64,000 bases of DNA. Source: Pigmentiphaga kullae. Lineage in GTDB: Bacteria > Pseudomonadota > Gammaproteobacteria > Burkholderiales > Burkholderiaceae_B. This document shows, in pieces, positions 1-9,258 of the stretch (positions are counted from its first letter, which is position 1; each line of letters opens with the position of its first letter). Both the position numbers and the translations under genes were made by a program. The stretch is taken from positions 186,001 through 250,000 of the forward strand of contig NZ_SGXC01000001.1 in assembly GCF_004216695.1 (NCBI RefSeq), read 5' to 3'. A model generated the notes under the pieces. That model was given only the letters and a program-made list of their open reading frames with translations. It was not told where the DNA came from and did not search any database.

Positions 1-1577
1 CCGACCGGCCGGGACTGACCGCCATCGACATTTTCCGGGCCCTGGAGGCCGGCAAGGTCAAGGCGATATGGATAGCCTGCACCAACCCGGCCCATTCCCT
101 GCCGGATCTCTCGGCCGTGCGCCGCGCGCTGCGCCAGGCCGAACTGGTGGTGGTGCAAGAAGCCTATGCCGACACCGACACGGTCGCCTACGCCGACGTG
201 CTGTTGCCGGCATCGAGCTGGGGCGAGAAGGACGGCACCGTGACCAATTCGGAACGCCGCATCTCGCGCGTGCGGCCCGCCGTGGCGCCGCCCGGCGAGG
301 CCCTTGCCGACTGGCGCATCGCGGCCGAGGTCGGACGGCGCATGCAGGCCCTGCTCCGTCCAGCCGCGCCGGACCTGTTCCCCTACCAGGCGCCGCGCGA
401 GATCTTCGACGAACACCGGGCGCTGACGCGCGGGCGCGACCTGGACATCGGCGGCCTGGATTACGGCCTGCTCGAGGCGCACGGGCCGCAACAATGGCCC
501 TTCCCCGCCGGCCAGGGCCGGGGTCTCGCGCGCCGTTACACCGACGGCCGCTATGCCACCGACACCGGACGCGCGCGCTTTCAGCCCGTGGCCTACCGGC
601 CCGTGGCGATGGCGACCAGCGCGCGCCTTCCTTTCCACCTGACGACGGGCAGGCTGCGCGACCAATGGCACGGCATGAGCCGCACCGGCCGCATTGCCCA
701 GGCGTTCTCGCACGCGCCCGACCCCACGCTGGACATGCACCCGGCCGACGCCGTCCGGCGCGGACTGTCCGACGGCGACCTGGTGCGCGTGGCCAGCCGC
801 GACGGCGCGATGGTGCTGCCGCTGCGGCTGACCGACGACGTGCCGCCGGGCTGCCTGTTCGCCGCCATGCACTGGAACGCACAGTTCCTGAACAGCGGCG
901 GCATCAACGAAGTCTGCAATGCCGCCGTGGACGACAAGTCCTTCCAGCCCGAGCTCAAGCACAGCGCGGTCCGGGTCGAGAAGGCCGACCTGGGGTGGCG
1001 GATACGCGCCGCGATCGAGGCCACCGACCAGGACGACGCGCTGCGGCTGCGCGCCGCACTGCAGCCCCTGCTGGCGCCTTGCGGCTACGCGGCGCTGGGC
1101 CTGCGCGGCGACGCCGCGCGCTGCGTGCTGGCGTTGACCGCCGCGATGGCGGCTCCGGACGAGGCCTGGCTGGACGCGCTGGCCGGCGCGCTGGGCATGG
1201 GAGCGAGTCCCGACGTCCTGGAGTACCGCGATCGCGGCCAGGGCGTGCGCAAGTGCGCGCGCTGGGAAACCGGCCGGCTGCGCGCCTTCCTGTTGGCCGG
1301 CGATGCCAGTCATGCGGATCCGCTGATCGAGCGCCTGCTGTCCGACGCGCCGTGGAGCGGCTCGCGCCTGCGGGTGTTCACCCCGGACGGCAGCGCCCCC
1401 GCGCGTGACCGCACGATCTGCCAATGCAAGGGTGTGCCGGAGTCGGCCATTGCCGCCGCCATCGCGCGCGGCGCCGATGTCCCGGCGCTGAAAGCCACGC
1501 TGGGCTGCGGGACCGTGTGCGGATCCTGCGTGCCGGAACTGTCCCGCCTGTGCGGGAACTCGCGGATGTCGGCATGA
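1..1577 (+). CDS. nasA: Assimilatory nitrate reductase catalytic subunit, C-terminal part (5' end outside window)
   Basis: This is the C-terminal 524 residues of a molybdopterin nitrate reductase that reduces nitrate to nitrite in the cytoplasm; the reading frame enters at base 3. Near the left edge it reads DRPGLTAIDIFRALEAGKVK and then IACTNPAHSLPDL, typical of the core domain of NasA-type enzymes. A molybdopterin-dinucleotide-binding domain follows, beginning around LTTGRLRDQWHGMSRTGRIA. The last 55 residues form a BFD-like [2Fe-2S] domain with CQCKG and CGTVCGSC, which marks the assimilatory type rather than NarG or NapA. The siroheme methyltransferase gene begins 24 bases downstream and fits a nitrate/nitrite assimilation operon whose nitrite reductase would lie upstream, outside the window. 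Family assignment is firm; the exact electron donor is not visible. Confidence 0.93.
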   Translation, partial: DRPGLTAIDIFRALEAGKVKAIWIACTNPAHSLPDLSAVRRALRQAELVVVQEAYADTDTVAYADVLLPASSWGEKDGTVTNSERRISRVRPAVAPPGEALADWRIAAEVGRRMQALLRPAAPDLFPYQAPREIFDEHRALTRGRDLDIGGLDYGLLEAHGPQQWPFPAGQGRGLARRYTDGRYATDTGRARFQPVAYRPVAMATSARLPFHLTTGRLRDQWHGMSRTGRIAQAFSHAPDPTLDMHPADAVRRGLSDGDLVRVASRDGAMVLPLRLTDDVPPGCLFAAMHWNAQFLNSGGINEVCNAAVDDKSFQPELKHSAVRVEKADLGWRIRAAIEATDQDDALRLRAALQPLLAPCGYAALGLRGDAARCVLALTAAMAAPDEAWLDALAGALGMGASPDVLEYRDRGQGVRKCARWETGRLRAFLLAGDASHADPLIERLLSDAPWSGSRLRVFTPDGSAPARDRTICQCKGVPESAIAAAIARGADVPALKATLGCGTVCGSCVPELSRLCGNSRMSA

Positions 1578-1601
1578 CTCCGCATCGACGAGGACGATGA
1601 C

Positions 1602-2348
1602 ATGAAGCCAGGACGAGTGATCCTGATGGGCGCCGGCCCCGGCGACCCCGACCTGCTGACTCGCAAGGCCGTGCGCGCGCTGTTGTCGGCCGACGTGCTG
1701 CTGCTGGACGAACTGGTTCCCCCCGACATCGCCGAACTCGCGCCCCAGGCGCGCGTGCTGCGCGTGGGCAAGCGCGGCGGCTGCCGCTCCACGCCCCAGC
1801 CCTTCATCCAGCGGCTGATGCGCCGCTACGCGCTGCAAGGCCGGACGGTGGTCCGCGTCAAGGGTGGCGAAGCCCTGATGTTCGGGCGCGCGGGCGAGGA
1901 AATCGCCTTCCTGGAAGCCGCCGGCATCGAGGTCGAACTGGTGAACGGCATCAGCGCCGGCATGGCGGCCGCCGCGGCCCTGGGCATCTCGCTCACGCAC
2001 CGGGACCATTGCCACGGCGTGAGCTTCGTCACCGCCCACACGCAGGACGGCTCGCCGCCGGACTGGCAGGCCCTGGCGCGCAGCCGGACCACGCTGGTCA
2101 TCTACATGGGCATGCGTCGCATCGAGGACGTGACGGCGGGTCTGCTGGCGCACCTGCCGGCAAGCACGCCGGCCGCGGTGGTGCAGTGGGCCTCGACACC
2201 GCGCGAGACCAGGCTGGTCACCCGCCTGGGCCGGCTCGCGGACGATGCGCGCGAAGCCGCGCTGGGCAGTCCCGCCATCATCCTGGTCGGGGACGCGATC
2301 GGGCTGGCTCGCGCGCAGATGCCCGCGGCCATGCGTCACCACGCCTGA
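1602..2348 (+). CDS. cobA: Uroporphyrinogen-III C-methyltransferase
   Basis: This 248-residue cytosolic SUMT transfers two methyl groups from S-adenosylmethionine to uroporphyrinogen III, giving precorrin-2 for siroheme, the cofactor of assimilatory nitrite and sulfite reductases. Visible motifs are the N-terminal SAM loop (LMGAGPGDPDLLTRKA), VRVKGGEALMFGRAGEE (usual form VRLKGGDPFIFGRGGEE), NGISAGMAAAAALGISLTHR and the YMGM segment. Length matches stand-alone CobA, so there is no fused CysG dehydrogenase/ferrochelatase part. It follows the nitrate reductase by 24 bases and is probably co-transcribed. Some motif positions are relaxed (GGEALM for GGDPFI), as is often seen in copies dedicated to nitrate operons. 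Confidence 0.95.
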   Translation: MKPGRVILMGAGPGDPDLLTRKAVRALLSADVLLLDELVPPDIAELAPQARVLRVGKRGGCRSTPQPFIQRLMRRYALQGRTVVRVKGGEALMFGRAGEEIAFLEAAGIEVELVNGISAGMAAAAALGISLTHRDHCHGVSFVTAHTQDGSPPDWQALARSRTTLVIYMGMRRIEDVTAGLLAHLPASTPAAVVQWASTPRETRLVTRLGRLADDAREAALGSPAIILVGDAIGLARAQMPAAMRHHA

Positions 2349-2363
2349 CCGGGCGGCGCGGCA

Positions 2364-3143
2364 TCAGCGCCGGCGCCCCTCCATCCAGGCCAGCGTATCC
2401 TCGGTCCGCCCGGAAGGCACGTACTCGGCGCCAACGAAGCCGTCGTAGGGCAGTTCGTCCAGCGCGGCGAACACGTTGGCGAAATGAATCTCGCCCGTGC
2501 CCGGTTCGTGGCGGCCCGGCGTGTCGGCGAACTGGATGTGGCCGATGCGCGCGCAGTGGGTGCGCAGGCTGCGGATCAGGTCGCCCTCCATGATCTGCAT
2601 ATGGTAGAGGTCGTACTGGATCCGCAGGTTGGGATGCCCCGCGCGGTCGATCACGTCGAGCGCGGCCTGCGTGGTGTCGATCAGGTAGCGGGGGCGGTCC
2701 ACGGTATTGACCGCCTCGGTCACCACGCCTATGCCCAGGTCGCCCAGGACCTGCGCGGCATGGGCCAGGTTGCCGGCCAGCGTGTCCAGGCAGCGCTCGC
2801 GTTCGTGCTCGGGCCCGGGGCAGCCGGCCAGCACGTTGATGTTGCGGGGCCGCAGCACCCGCGCCACCTTCACGGCCTGTGCCACCGCCTCGCGGAAGGC
2901 CGCTTCCCGCCCGGGCACGCCGGCCAGGCCTTGCCCACCGGTCATCAGGTCGCCCGCGGGCACGTTGCACAGTGCCAGGTCGACCCCCGCGGCCTGGAGC
3001 GCGTCGCGCCACAGCCCGGCCTCGTGACCATAGGGGAACTGGACCTCGACGGCGTCGAAGCCGGCCCGGCGGGCGGCCGCCGGCCGTTCGAGTTCGGGCA
3101 CCTCGAGGAACAGCATGGACAGATTGGCCGAGAATCGGATCAT
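2364..3143 (-). CDS. hyi: Hydroxypyruvate isomerase-like TIM-barrel enzyme
   Basis: This 259-residue cytosolic protein belongs to the Hyi/OtnI group of xylose-isomerase-like TIM barrels, which interconvert hydroxypyruvate and tartronate semialdehyde or the related 2-oxo-tetronates. The sequence is full length: MIRFSANLSMLF at the N-terminus, CNVPAGD, NVLAGCPG, a metal-ligand glutamate in VVTEAVNTVD, the IQYDLYHMQIMEGDLI segment, and the terminal GFVGAEYVPSGRT. It is the last gene of a ten-gene leftward run, 41 bases after the second ABC permease. A dehydrogenase of the tartronate-semialdehyde/3-hydroxyisobutyrate type lies in the same run, which supports a shared small hydroxy-acid intermediate. 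The true substrate is not fixed by sequence. Confidence 0.88.
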   Translation of the reverse strand: MIRFSANLSMLFLEVPELERPAAARRAGFDAVEVQFPYGHEAGLWRDALQAAGVDLALCNVPAGDLMTGGQGLAGVPGREAAFREAVAQAVKVARVLRPRNINVLAGCPGPEHERERCLDTLAGNLAHAAQVLGDLGIGVVTEAVNTVDRPRYLIDTTQAALDVIDRAGHPNLRIQYDLYHMQIMEGDLIRSLRTHCARIGHIQFADTPGRHEPGTGEIHFANVFAALDELPYDGFVGAEYVPSGRTEDTLAWMEGRRR

Positions 3144-3184
3144 GGCGGGATCAGGTCAGGTTCGGTACAAGGGCGGGCACGGTT

Positions 3185-3952
3185 TCAGGACTCCTCGGGG
3201 AAGCCGCGCAGGAAGAACCGGCGGGCGCGCCCCAGCAGGAAGTTCAACACCAGGCCGAGCAGCGAGATCGCGATCAGCGCGACGAACATGTCGACGGTAA
3301 GGAAGCTGCGCGAGGCGATCACGAGCTGGTGGCCGAGGCCGTCGGTGGACGTGATCATCTCCGCCAGGAACACCACCACGCAGGAAATGACCAGACCGAT
3401 GCGGCAACCGGTCAGGATGGACGGCATGGCCGCCGGCAGGACGACGGAGGTCACGATGCGCGAGCGCGGCGTACCGGCGGCCAGCGCCGACCAGATCAGC
3501 TTGGACTCCACCGACCGCGCGCCGTGCAGCGTCGCCAGCAGGATGGGGAAGGCGGCGTCGGCCACGACCAGCGCGATCTTGGACGAATGGTCGAAGCCCA
3601 GCAGCAGAATGAAGGCTGGATAGAGCGCCACCTTGGGAATGGGGCCCAGCACCCGGACGATGGGCACCACGACCGCGGCGCCGACGCGCGACCGGGCCGC
3701 CGCCATGCCCAGGCCCACGCCCAGCACCAGGGCGATGAAGAAGCCCACGAACAGCCGGAACAAGGTAATGCCGACGTCGGACAGATAGGCCGGCGAGGCC
3801 AGTTGCTCGAGCAGCCGCATGACCACGACGTACAGGCTGGGCAACTGGTTCTCGGTGACCCGGCCCGACATGGCCAGCCCTTGCCACGCGGCCAGGATCA
3901 GGACCAGGGGCAGGATGCCGATGAGGGGAGAAATGCGACGCGCCGGCTTCAT
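3185..3952 (-). CDS. NitT/TauT-type ABC transporter permease (second)
   Basis: This 255-residue inner-membrane permease belongs to the SsuC/TauC/NrtB class. The start is the ATG of MKPARRISPLIGILPLVLIL, which overlaps the stop of the preceding permease as ATGA, the usual sign of translational coupling. Five to six membrane spans are visible, and the EAA-type cytoplasmic loop reads SALAAGTPRSRIVTSVVLPA, with the coupling glycine that contacts the ATPase. Together with the other permease it forms a heterodimeric channel, as expected for an importer with one ATPase and one receptor gene. The substrate is unknown; neighbouring aromatic dioxygenase genes suggest an aromatic or heteroaromatic acid (inference). 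Confidence 0.92.
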   Translation of the reverse strand: MKPARRISPLIGILPLVLILAAWQGLAMSGRVTENQLPSLYVVVMRLLEQLASPAYLSDVGITLFRLFVGFFIALVLGVGLGMAAARSRVGAAVVVPIVRVLGPIPKVALYPAFILLLGFDHSSKIALVVADAAFPILLATLHGARSVESKLIWSALAAGTPRSRIVTSVVLPAAMPSILTGCRIGLVISCVVVFLAEMITSTDGLGHQLVIASRSFLTVDMFVALIAISLLGLVLNFLLGRARRFFLRGFPEES

Positions 3953-4731
3953 AGCGCCCCCGCGGTGGCATCGGTCTGGCGGTCGGCCCAGCGGGTCAGC
4001 CGCGCGCGCACGGCCTCGAAGCACATGTCGAGCACGATGCCCAGGACGCCGATGACGATGATCATGGCGTACACGGTCTCGTACTGGGCCATGTCCATGG
4101 CGTTGAACAGGATGTTGCCCGCGCCGGTCTGGCGGGCGATCATTTCGCTGGTGATCATGGTGATCAGGCCCATCACGATGCCGGTGCGGCAGCCGGTCAG
4201 TATCTCCGGCAGCGCGGCCGGCAGCACGATCCGGAACATGCGCTGCGCGCCGTTCATGCCCATGGCCGCGGCGGACCACAGCATTTTTTCCTCGACCGCG
4301 CGCGCCCCCTGGTAGCTGTGGTACAGCAACGGCAGGCTGACCCCCAGGAAGACGACCAGGATCTTGGACGCGTCGCCCACTCCCAGCCACAGCATGATAA
4401 GCGGCATCAGCGCGGCCTTCGGGATGGGATAGACCACCATCAGCAGCGGATTCATCAGCGCCTCGACCATCGGCGAACGGCCCATCAGCAGGCCGATGGG
4501 ACCCGCCACCACCAGGGCAAGCGCGAAGCCGATCAGCATGCGCCGCAGCGAATCCAGGATGTCGAAGGTCGCCTGCGGATCGGCGAAGATGCGCGGCAGT
4601 TCGGCCAGGGCCTGCGCGGCCGTCGGCAGGCCGGGGTTGTCGTACAGGCGCGCGGCGAGTTCCCACGCCACCAGCAGCCCCAGGCACACCAGCAGCGCGG
4701 AAACGCCAGGCGCTCGCAGCACCTTATTCAC
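3949..4731 (-). CDS. NitT/TauT-type ABC transporter permease (first)
   Basis: This is a 260-residue inner-membrane permease of the BPD_transp_1 fold. The start is a GTG in MNKVLRAPGVSALLVCLG (first residue read as Met); it overlaps the ATPase stop as GTGA, and its own stop overlaps the next permease as ATGA. A chain of four-base overlaps therefore ties ATPase, permease 1 and permease 2 together. The EAA loop is visible as SAAAMGMNGAQRMFRIVLPA, and a GLITMITSEMIAR segment lies in the conserved substrate-path region. It is similar in layout to, but clearly diverged from, the downstream permease, so this is a heteromeric pair and not a recent duplication. Confidence 0.92.
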   Translation of the reverse strand: MNKVLRAPGVSALLVCLGLLVAWELAARLYDNPGLPTAAQALAELPRIFADPQATFDILDSLRRMLIGFALALVVAGPIGLLMGRSPMVEALMNPLLMVVYPIPKAALMPLIMLWLGVGDASKILVVFLGVSLPLLYHSYQGARAVEEKMLWSAAAMGMNGAQRMFRIVLPAALPEILTGCRTGIVMGLITMITSEMIARQTGAGNILFNAMDMAQYETVYAMIIVIGVLGIVLDMCFEAVRARLTRWADRQTDATAGAL

Positions 4732-5504
4732 GCCGCCTCCTCCTGCTCGGGCTGGTTGTCGATCATCGCCTCGATGTCGATGACGTACTGCTGGTAGCGC
4801 GGATTGAGCAGCAGCTCGGCGCGCACGCGCGGCCGGGGCAAGTCGATGTCGACGATTTCCTTGATGCGGCCCGGCGACTTGGTCAGCACCACGACGCGGT
4901 CCGACAGATAGACCGCTTCCTCCACGCTGTGGGTGACGAACAGCACGCTCTTGCGGTCGCGTTCCCAGATCTTGAGCAGGTCGTTCTGCAGGCGGTTGCG
5001 GGTATGCGCGTCCAGCGCGCCGAACGGTTCGTCCATCAGCAGGACCGCGGGGTTGTAGGCCAGCGTACGGGCGATGGCCACCCGCTGCTTCATGCCGCCC
5101 GACAACTGCTTGGCGTAGAAATTCTCGTAGCCCGACAGCCCCACCATGGCCAGCAGTTCGCGCGCACGGGCCTCGGCCGGCGCCCGCGCCACGCCCTGCT
5201 GGCGCAGGCCGTAGGCCACGTTGCCCAGCACCGTCTTCCACGGATAGAGCGCGAACTCCTGGAACACCGGCCCGCGGTCCGGGCCGGGACCGGTGACCGG
5301 CCGGCCGTCGATCTCGACCGATCCCGAGGTCTGCTTGACGAATCCGCCCACGATGTACAGCAGCGTGGACTTGCCGCAGCCCGAGGGACCGAGGATGGAA
5401 ATGAACTCGCCGTCGCGAAGGTCCAGGGAGATGTCGGACAAGGCGACATGCCGCTCGCCCTTGCCGACGGCGAAGACCTGGGAAACGTGCTTGATGGCAA
5501 TCAT
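4728..5504 (-). CDS. NitT/TauT-type ABC transporter ATP-binding protein
   Basis: This is the 258-residue cytoplasmic ATPase that powers the adjacent importer. All nucleotide-binding motifs are intact: Walker A GPSGCGKST (residues about 39-47), Q-loop FQEFALYPWKTV, signature LSGGMKQR, Walker B VLLMDEPFGALD and the H-loop FVTHSVEEAVYLSD. The FALYPWKTV and SPGRI segments are characteristic of the SsuB/TauB/NrtD branch. The ATG at 5504 follows the receptor gene by 61 bases and gives a family-length protein. Downstream it overlaps the first permease by four bases. Confidence 0.95.
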   Translation of the reverse strand: MIAIKHVSQVFAVGKGERHVALSDISLDLRDGEFISILGPSGCGKSTLLYIVGGFVKQTSGSVEIDGRPVTGPGPDRGPVFQEFALYPWKTVLGNVAYGLRQQGVARAPAEARARELLAMVGLSGYENFYAKQLSGGMKQRVAIARTLAYNPAVLLMDEPFGALDAHTRNRLQNDLLKIWERDRKSVLFVTHSVEEAVYLSDRVVVLTKSPGRIKEIVDIDLPRPRVRAELLLNPRYQQYVIDIEAMIDNQPEQEEAA

Positions 5505-5565
5505 GGAAAGGTTCCAGAGCGCGGCCCCGCCTGCGCGGGGCCTGTCCTTGCATCGCGCCGGGGCG

Positions 5566-6540
5566 CTACTTGATCGGGGCGTGGATGTCGCCGTTCCTGA
5601 ACGAGGCCACGTCCACCTTCTGCGACATCAGACCCGCCTGCGTGAAGCTGTCGAGCAGGCTCTGGATGGCCGGGAAGTTGGGGGCCATGCCGGGATCGCG
5701 GGCGAAGTCGTTGCCCTTGAGCAGATAGGTGTCCAGCACCGACACCGGCGCCTTGGTCACCTCGGACACGACCTTCAGCGTCTCGGGACGATTGGCCAGC
5801 ACCTTGCCCATGGCGGAGGTCAGGTCGCGGATGTAGGCCTTCACCAGCTCGGGGTTCTGGTCCACGAAATCCTTGCGGCACGCTTCCAGGATGTGCACGA
5901 AATTGGGCTGCTGGTCGGCCACCGAGAACAGCTTGCGCAGGCCGCCCTTGGCCTCGGCGCGCGCGGCGAAAGGCTGGTTCAGCACGCCGGCGTCCACGCG
6001 GCCCGAACGGATCGCATCCTCGGACGGCGCGAAACCGGTCTCGATCATCTTCACGTCGGTCTTGGGGTCGAGGCCGTTCTTCTCCAGCATCTGCACCAGC
6101 GGCGCGTAGACGCCGGCACCCAGCACCGACACGCCGATGCGCTTGCCCTTGAGGTCCTTGACGGACTTGATGGGCGAATCGTCTTTCACGGCCCAGTACA
6201 CCGAGAAGCTGGTGGGCGTCTCGAACACGTGCTGGGCGATGATCGAGGTCTGCACCTTGGCCTCGATCAGGCCTTGCCCGACGGACAGCGGCGTCTGCGT
6301 GCCGCAGTCAACCGCCTTGGCGGCGAAGGCCTGCATGACGGGCGAGGTACCCTGGAACTGCACCCACTCGATCTTGTACTTCGAGCCCAGCTGCGGGAAC
6401 TCGGCGGGGCGCTTCATCATCCAGTACTTGGCTTCCTCGGCGGGAATCAGCCAGCCCACGCGGATCACCTGCTGGGCGGCGGCGGGTACGGACCATGCGG
6501 CGATGAGGCCGGTCAGGGCGAGCGCTGCGATTTTCTTCAT
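5566..6540 (-). CDS. Periplasmic NMT1/SsuA-like ABC substrate-binding protein
   Basis: This 324-residue receptor delivers solute to the downstream ABC permeases. It has a Sec signal peptide (MKKIAALALTGLIAAWSVPAAAQ, cleavage likely after AAA) and a type II periplasmic-binding fold of the SsuA/TauA/NMT1 class: IRVGWLIPAEEAKYW, the hinge segment DLKGKRIGVSVLGAGVYAPL, and GRVDAGVLNQPFAARA in the second lobe. Binding residues do not reveal the ligand. It is the first gene of the transporter block and follows the dehydrogenase gene by 54 bases in the same run as the dioxygenase. Confidence 0.92.
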   Translation of the reverse strand: MKKIAALALTGLIAAWSVPAAAQQVIRVGWLIPAEEAKYWMMKRPAEFPQLGSKYKIEWVQFQGTSPVMQAFAAKAVDCGTQTPLSVGQGLIEAKVQTSIIAQHVFETPTSFSVYWAVKDDSPIKSVKDLKGKRIGVSVLGAGVYAPLVQMLEKNGLDPKTDVKMIETGFAPSEDAIRSGRVDAGVLNQPFAARAEAKGGLRKLFSVADQQPNFVHILEACRKDFVDQNPELVKAYIRDLTSAMGKVLANRPETLKVVSEVTKAPVSVLDTYLLKGNDFARDPGMAPNFPAIQSLLDSFTQAGLMSQKVDVASFRNGDIHAPIK

Positions 6541-6594
6541 GAATGACTCCTGGCAGGTTGACGATCGGATTTCAATTCCACGATGCTTGGGGGG

Positions 6595-7476
6595 TCAGCG
6601 GCTTTCGCTCAGCTTGTAGATCTCGAGCGCTTCGGACTCCGGGCCGCGCGTGGCGTTGACCAGCCGGAACATCTGCGAAGCGACGGCGGTCATGGGCACC
6701 GGCGTGCCGGTCTGGCGGGCCAATTCGACCACGCTGTCCAGATCCTTGAGCATGGTATAGGTGTGGCCGATGGGGGGATTGTGAATGCCCTGCGCCATGC
6801 GCGGCAGGAACAGCTGCAGCGGCTTGGAATCGGCGAACCCGCCGGCCAGGGCCTGCGGCAGCAGCATCGGATCGATGCCGGAGTTCGCCGCCAGCCGGGT
6901 GGCCTCGGCCAGGATGGCCATGGTGCCGCCGACGATGATCTGGTTGCACAGCTTGGTGGTCTGCCCCGCCCCCAGCGGACCCATCAGCGTGAAGCGCTGG
7001 GCCATGTGCGCCACGTAGGGCCGGACCCGTTCGTAGTCATCCTGGCTGCCGCCGGCCATGATGGCCAGCGAGCCCTCCTCGGCGCCCTTGGTCCCGCCCG
7101 ACACCGGCGCGTCCATCCAGCGCATGCCGTTGGCGGCGGCCAGGCGGGCCGCAATGTCGCGCGTGGCGTCCGGCGTGATGGACGAGAAATCGACCACGAT
7201 CCTGCCCTGGCCGGACACGGACGCAAGCCCGTTCGGGCCGAACGCCACGTCTTCGACCGCGGCGGCGTCGGTCAGGCACATGAAGACGATGTCCGCCTCG
7301 CGCGCCACGTCGGCGGGACTGGCGGCCACGCGCGCGCCGGCCGCCCGGGCCGGCTCGGCCTTGGCCGCCGACCGGTTCCAGACCACGAGATCGCAACCCG
7401 CCGCCCGCAACCGCAGCGACATGGGCAGGCCCATCAGGCCCATGCCCAGATATCCCAATCGTGCCGTACTGCTCAT
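6595..7476 (-). CDS. 3-hydroxyisobutyrate dehydrogenase / tartronate semialdehyde reductase family
   Basis: This is a 293-residue cytosolic NAD(P)-dependent beta-hydroxyacid dehydrogenase. The N-terminal Rossmann motif is GYLGMGLMGLPMSLRL, the catalytic region has DAPVSGGTKGAEEGSLAIM, and the conserved lysine sits in GAGQTTKLCNQIIVGG. The chosen ATG (MSSTARLGYLG) lies six residues before the first beta strand, as in GarR/MmsB. The reading frame stays open far upstream, but that stretch is opposite-frame noise inside ilvD. Position between the IlvD-type dehydratase and the importer, with an Hyi-like isomerase in the same run, suggests a role in processing a short hydroxy-acid (inference). Confidence 0.92.
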   Translation of the reverse strand: MSSTARLGYLGMGLMGLPMSLRLRAAGCDLVVWNRSAAKAEPARAAGARVAASPADVAREADIVFMCLTDAAAVEDVAFGPNGLASVSGQGRIVVDFSSITPDATRDIAARLAAANGMRWMDAPVSGGTKGAEEGSLAIMAGGSQDDYERVRPYVAHMAQRFTLMGPLGAGQTTKLCNQIIVGGTMAILAEATRLAANSGIDPMLLPQALAGGFADSKPLQLFLPRMAQGIHNPPIGHTYTMLKDLDSVVELARQTGTPVPMTAVASQMFRLVNATRGPESEALEIYKLSESR

Positions 7477-7507
7477 GATGCTTCCTTTTCTTCGAATACC
7501 GTGTCGT

Positions 7508-9220
7508 TCAAGCGGAGGGGGCCGCCGGTTCGGGCCACTGCGCGCCGCCGTCATGGGTGACGGCGCCGGTGTCGGCCTGCCCCACGGTCTTGGCGTACTT
7601 GGACAGCAGCCCGGCCCTGTGGTTGGGCGGCGGCGGCTGCCAGGCGGCGCGGCGGCGCGCCAGTTCGGCGTCGTCCACCAGTAGTTCCAGCGTGCGCGCG
7701 TCGCCGTCGACGCGAATGCGGTCGCCGTCGCGCACCAGCGCCAGGGTGCCGCCCGCGGCCGCCTCGGGCGCGATGTGCCCCACGCAGATGCCACGCGTGG
7801 CGCCCGAAAACCGGCCGTCGGTCAGCAGGGCCACCTTCTCGCCCATCTGCTGGCCGTAGATCAGCGCCGTCACGCCCAGCATCTCGCGCATGCCGGGACC
7901 GCCGGCCGGACCCTCGTAGCGGATGATGAGCACGTCGCCCTCGGCGTAGCGCCGCTGGCTGACGGCCTCGGCGCACGCGTCCTCGCCGTCGAACACGCGC
8001 GCGGGACCTTCGTGCACGCGCTTGGCCAGGCCGGCGACCTTCAGCAGCGCGCCGCTGGGCGCGAGGTTGCCCTTGAGCACCGCCAGGCCGCCGTCCACCA
8101 GGATGGGCTGGTCGGCGCGGCGCACCACCTTCTCGTCGGGCTCGGGCGCCGCGCCGTGCTCCTCGGCCAGCGTGCGGCCGGTCACGGTCATGCAGCTGCC
8201 GTCGATGTGCCCGCTGCGTATCAGCTCGCGTATCAGCACCGATACGCCGCCGATGTCGTAGACGTCCTTGGCCACGTACCTGCCGCCCGGCCGTAGGTCG
8301 CCGATCAGCGGCGTGCGCGCGAACACCGCCGCCACGTCGTCCACGTCGAAGGCGATGCCGGCCTCGTTGGCGATGGCGGGGATATGCAGGGCCGCGTTGG
8401 TCGAGCCGCCGGTGGCCGCCACCAGCGCACAGGCGTTCTCGAGCGCCTTGCGCGTGACGATGTCGCGCGGTAGCGGCCCCTCGTTCTCGATGATGCGCAT
8501 GACGATCTGGCCGGCGCGGCGGGCGATGTCCAGGCGCTCGGAATACACGCCCGGCACCATGGCCGAGTTCGGCACGGTCAGCCCCAGCGCCTCGGCCACC
8601 ATGGCCATGGTGTTGGCCGTGAACTGGCCGGCGCACGCGCCGATGGTGGGCTTGCAGGCGCGCTCGAGCATCATGACCTTCTCTTCGGTCATCTTGCCCG
8701 TCTGCGCCGCGCCCACCGCTTCGTAGGCATCCAGCACCGTGATGTCGCGCCCCTCGAAGCGGCCCGGCAGCGCGCTGCCGCCGTAGACGAACACACCCGG
8801 CACGTTGCAGCGGACCAGGCCCATCATCGCGCCGGGCAGGGTCTTGTCGCAGCCGCCGAACGCCACCAGGCCGTCGTGCGCATGGCCGTGCACCACCGCC
8901 TCGATGGAATCGGCGATCAACTCTCGGCTGACCAGCGAGAACTTCATGCCCTCGTGGTTCATCCCTATGCCGTCGGACACCGAGATGGTGGAAAACTCGC
9001 GCGGCGTACCGCCGGCCGAGGCGACGCCCATGCGCGCGGCCTCGACCTGCGGCGCGTGGGTCATGTTGCAGGGGCTCAGGTCGCCGCGCATGCTGACGAT
9101 GCCGACCATGGGCTTGGCGATGTCCTCGTCGTCCAGCCCCGTGGCGCGCATGAAGGCGCGGTGCGGCGTCCGGTCCAGTCCCTCGCGGGTGATGTCGGAT
9201 CTCAGGCGCTTGGTTTTCAT
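7508..9220 (-). CDS. ilvD: IlvD-type dihydroxy-acid dehydratase
   Basis: This 570-residue cytosolic iron-sulfur dehydratase converts 2,3-dihydroxy acids into 2-keto acids. The expected features are present: GDLSPCNMTHAPQ (first cysteine), FGGCDKTLPGAMM (second), GACAGQFTANTMA (third; the usual form is GACGGMYTANTMA), and the C-terminal TDGRFSGATRGICVGHIAPEA. The length suits IlvD more than the sugar-acid dehydratases, yet the gene lies in a catabolic run and not with ilvB/ilvC. It may be a second copy recruited to dehydrate a dihydroxylated intermediate such as a sugar acid or the dioxygenase product. The specific substrate is not decided by sequence. Confidence 0.88.
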   Translation of the reverse strand: MKTKRLRSDITREGLDRTPHRAFMRATGLDDEDIAKPMVGIVSMRGDLSPCNMTHAPQVEAARMGVASAGGTPREFSTISVSDGIGMNHEGMKFSLVSRELIADSIEAVVHGHAHDGLVAFGGCDKTLPGAMMGLVRCNVPGVFVYGGSALPGRFEGRDITVLDAYEAVGAAQTGKMTEEKVMMLERACKPTIGACAGQFTANTMAMVAEALGLTVPNSAMVPGVYSERLDIARRAGQIVMRIIENEGPLPRDIVTRKALENACALVAATGGSTNAALHIPAIANEAGIAFDVDDVAAVFARTPLIGDLRPGGRYVAKDVYDIGGVSVLIRELIRSGHIDGSCMTVTGRTLAEEHGAAPEPDEKVVRRADQPILVDGGLAVLKGNLAPSGALLKVAGLAKRVHEGPARVFDGEDACAEAVSQRRYAEGDVLIIRYEGPAGGPGMREMLGVTALIYGQQMGEKVALLTDGRFSGATRGICVGHIAPEAAAGGTLALVRDGDRIRVDGDARTLELLVDDAELARRRAAWQPPPPNHRAGLLSKYAKTVGQADTGAVTHDGGAQWPEPAAPSA

Positions 9221-9258
9221 TCTCTTCTACTCCGGATTCTGGGTCTTCGTTGCCGGCC

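Noticed and set aside
7508-9220. Sugar-acid dehydratase (Edd/arabonate type) as primary call for the IlvD protein
   Set aside because: Motif spacing and length fit IlvD better; a sugar-acid substrate is kept as an alternative because of the catabolic setting.
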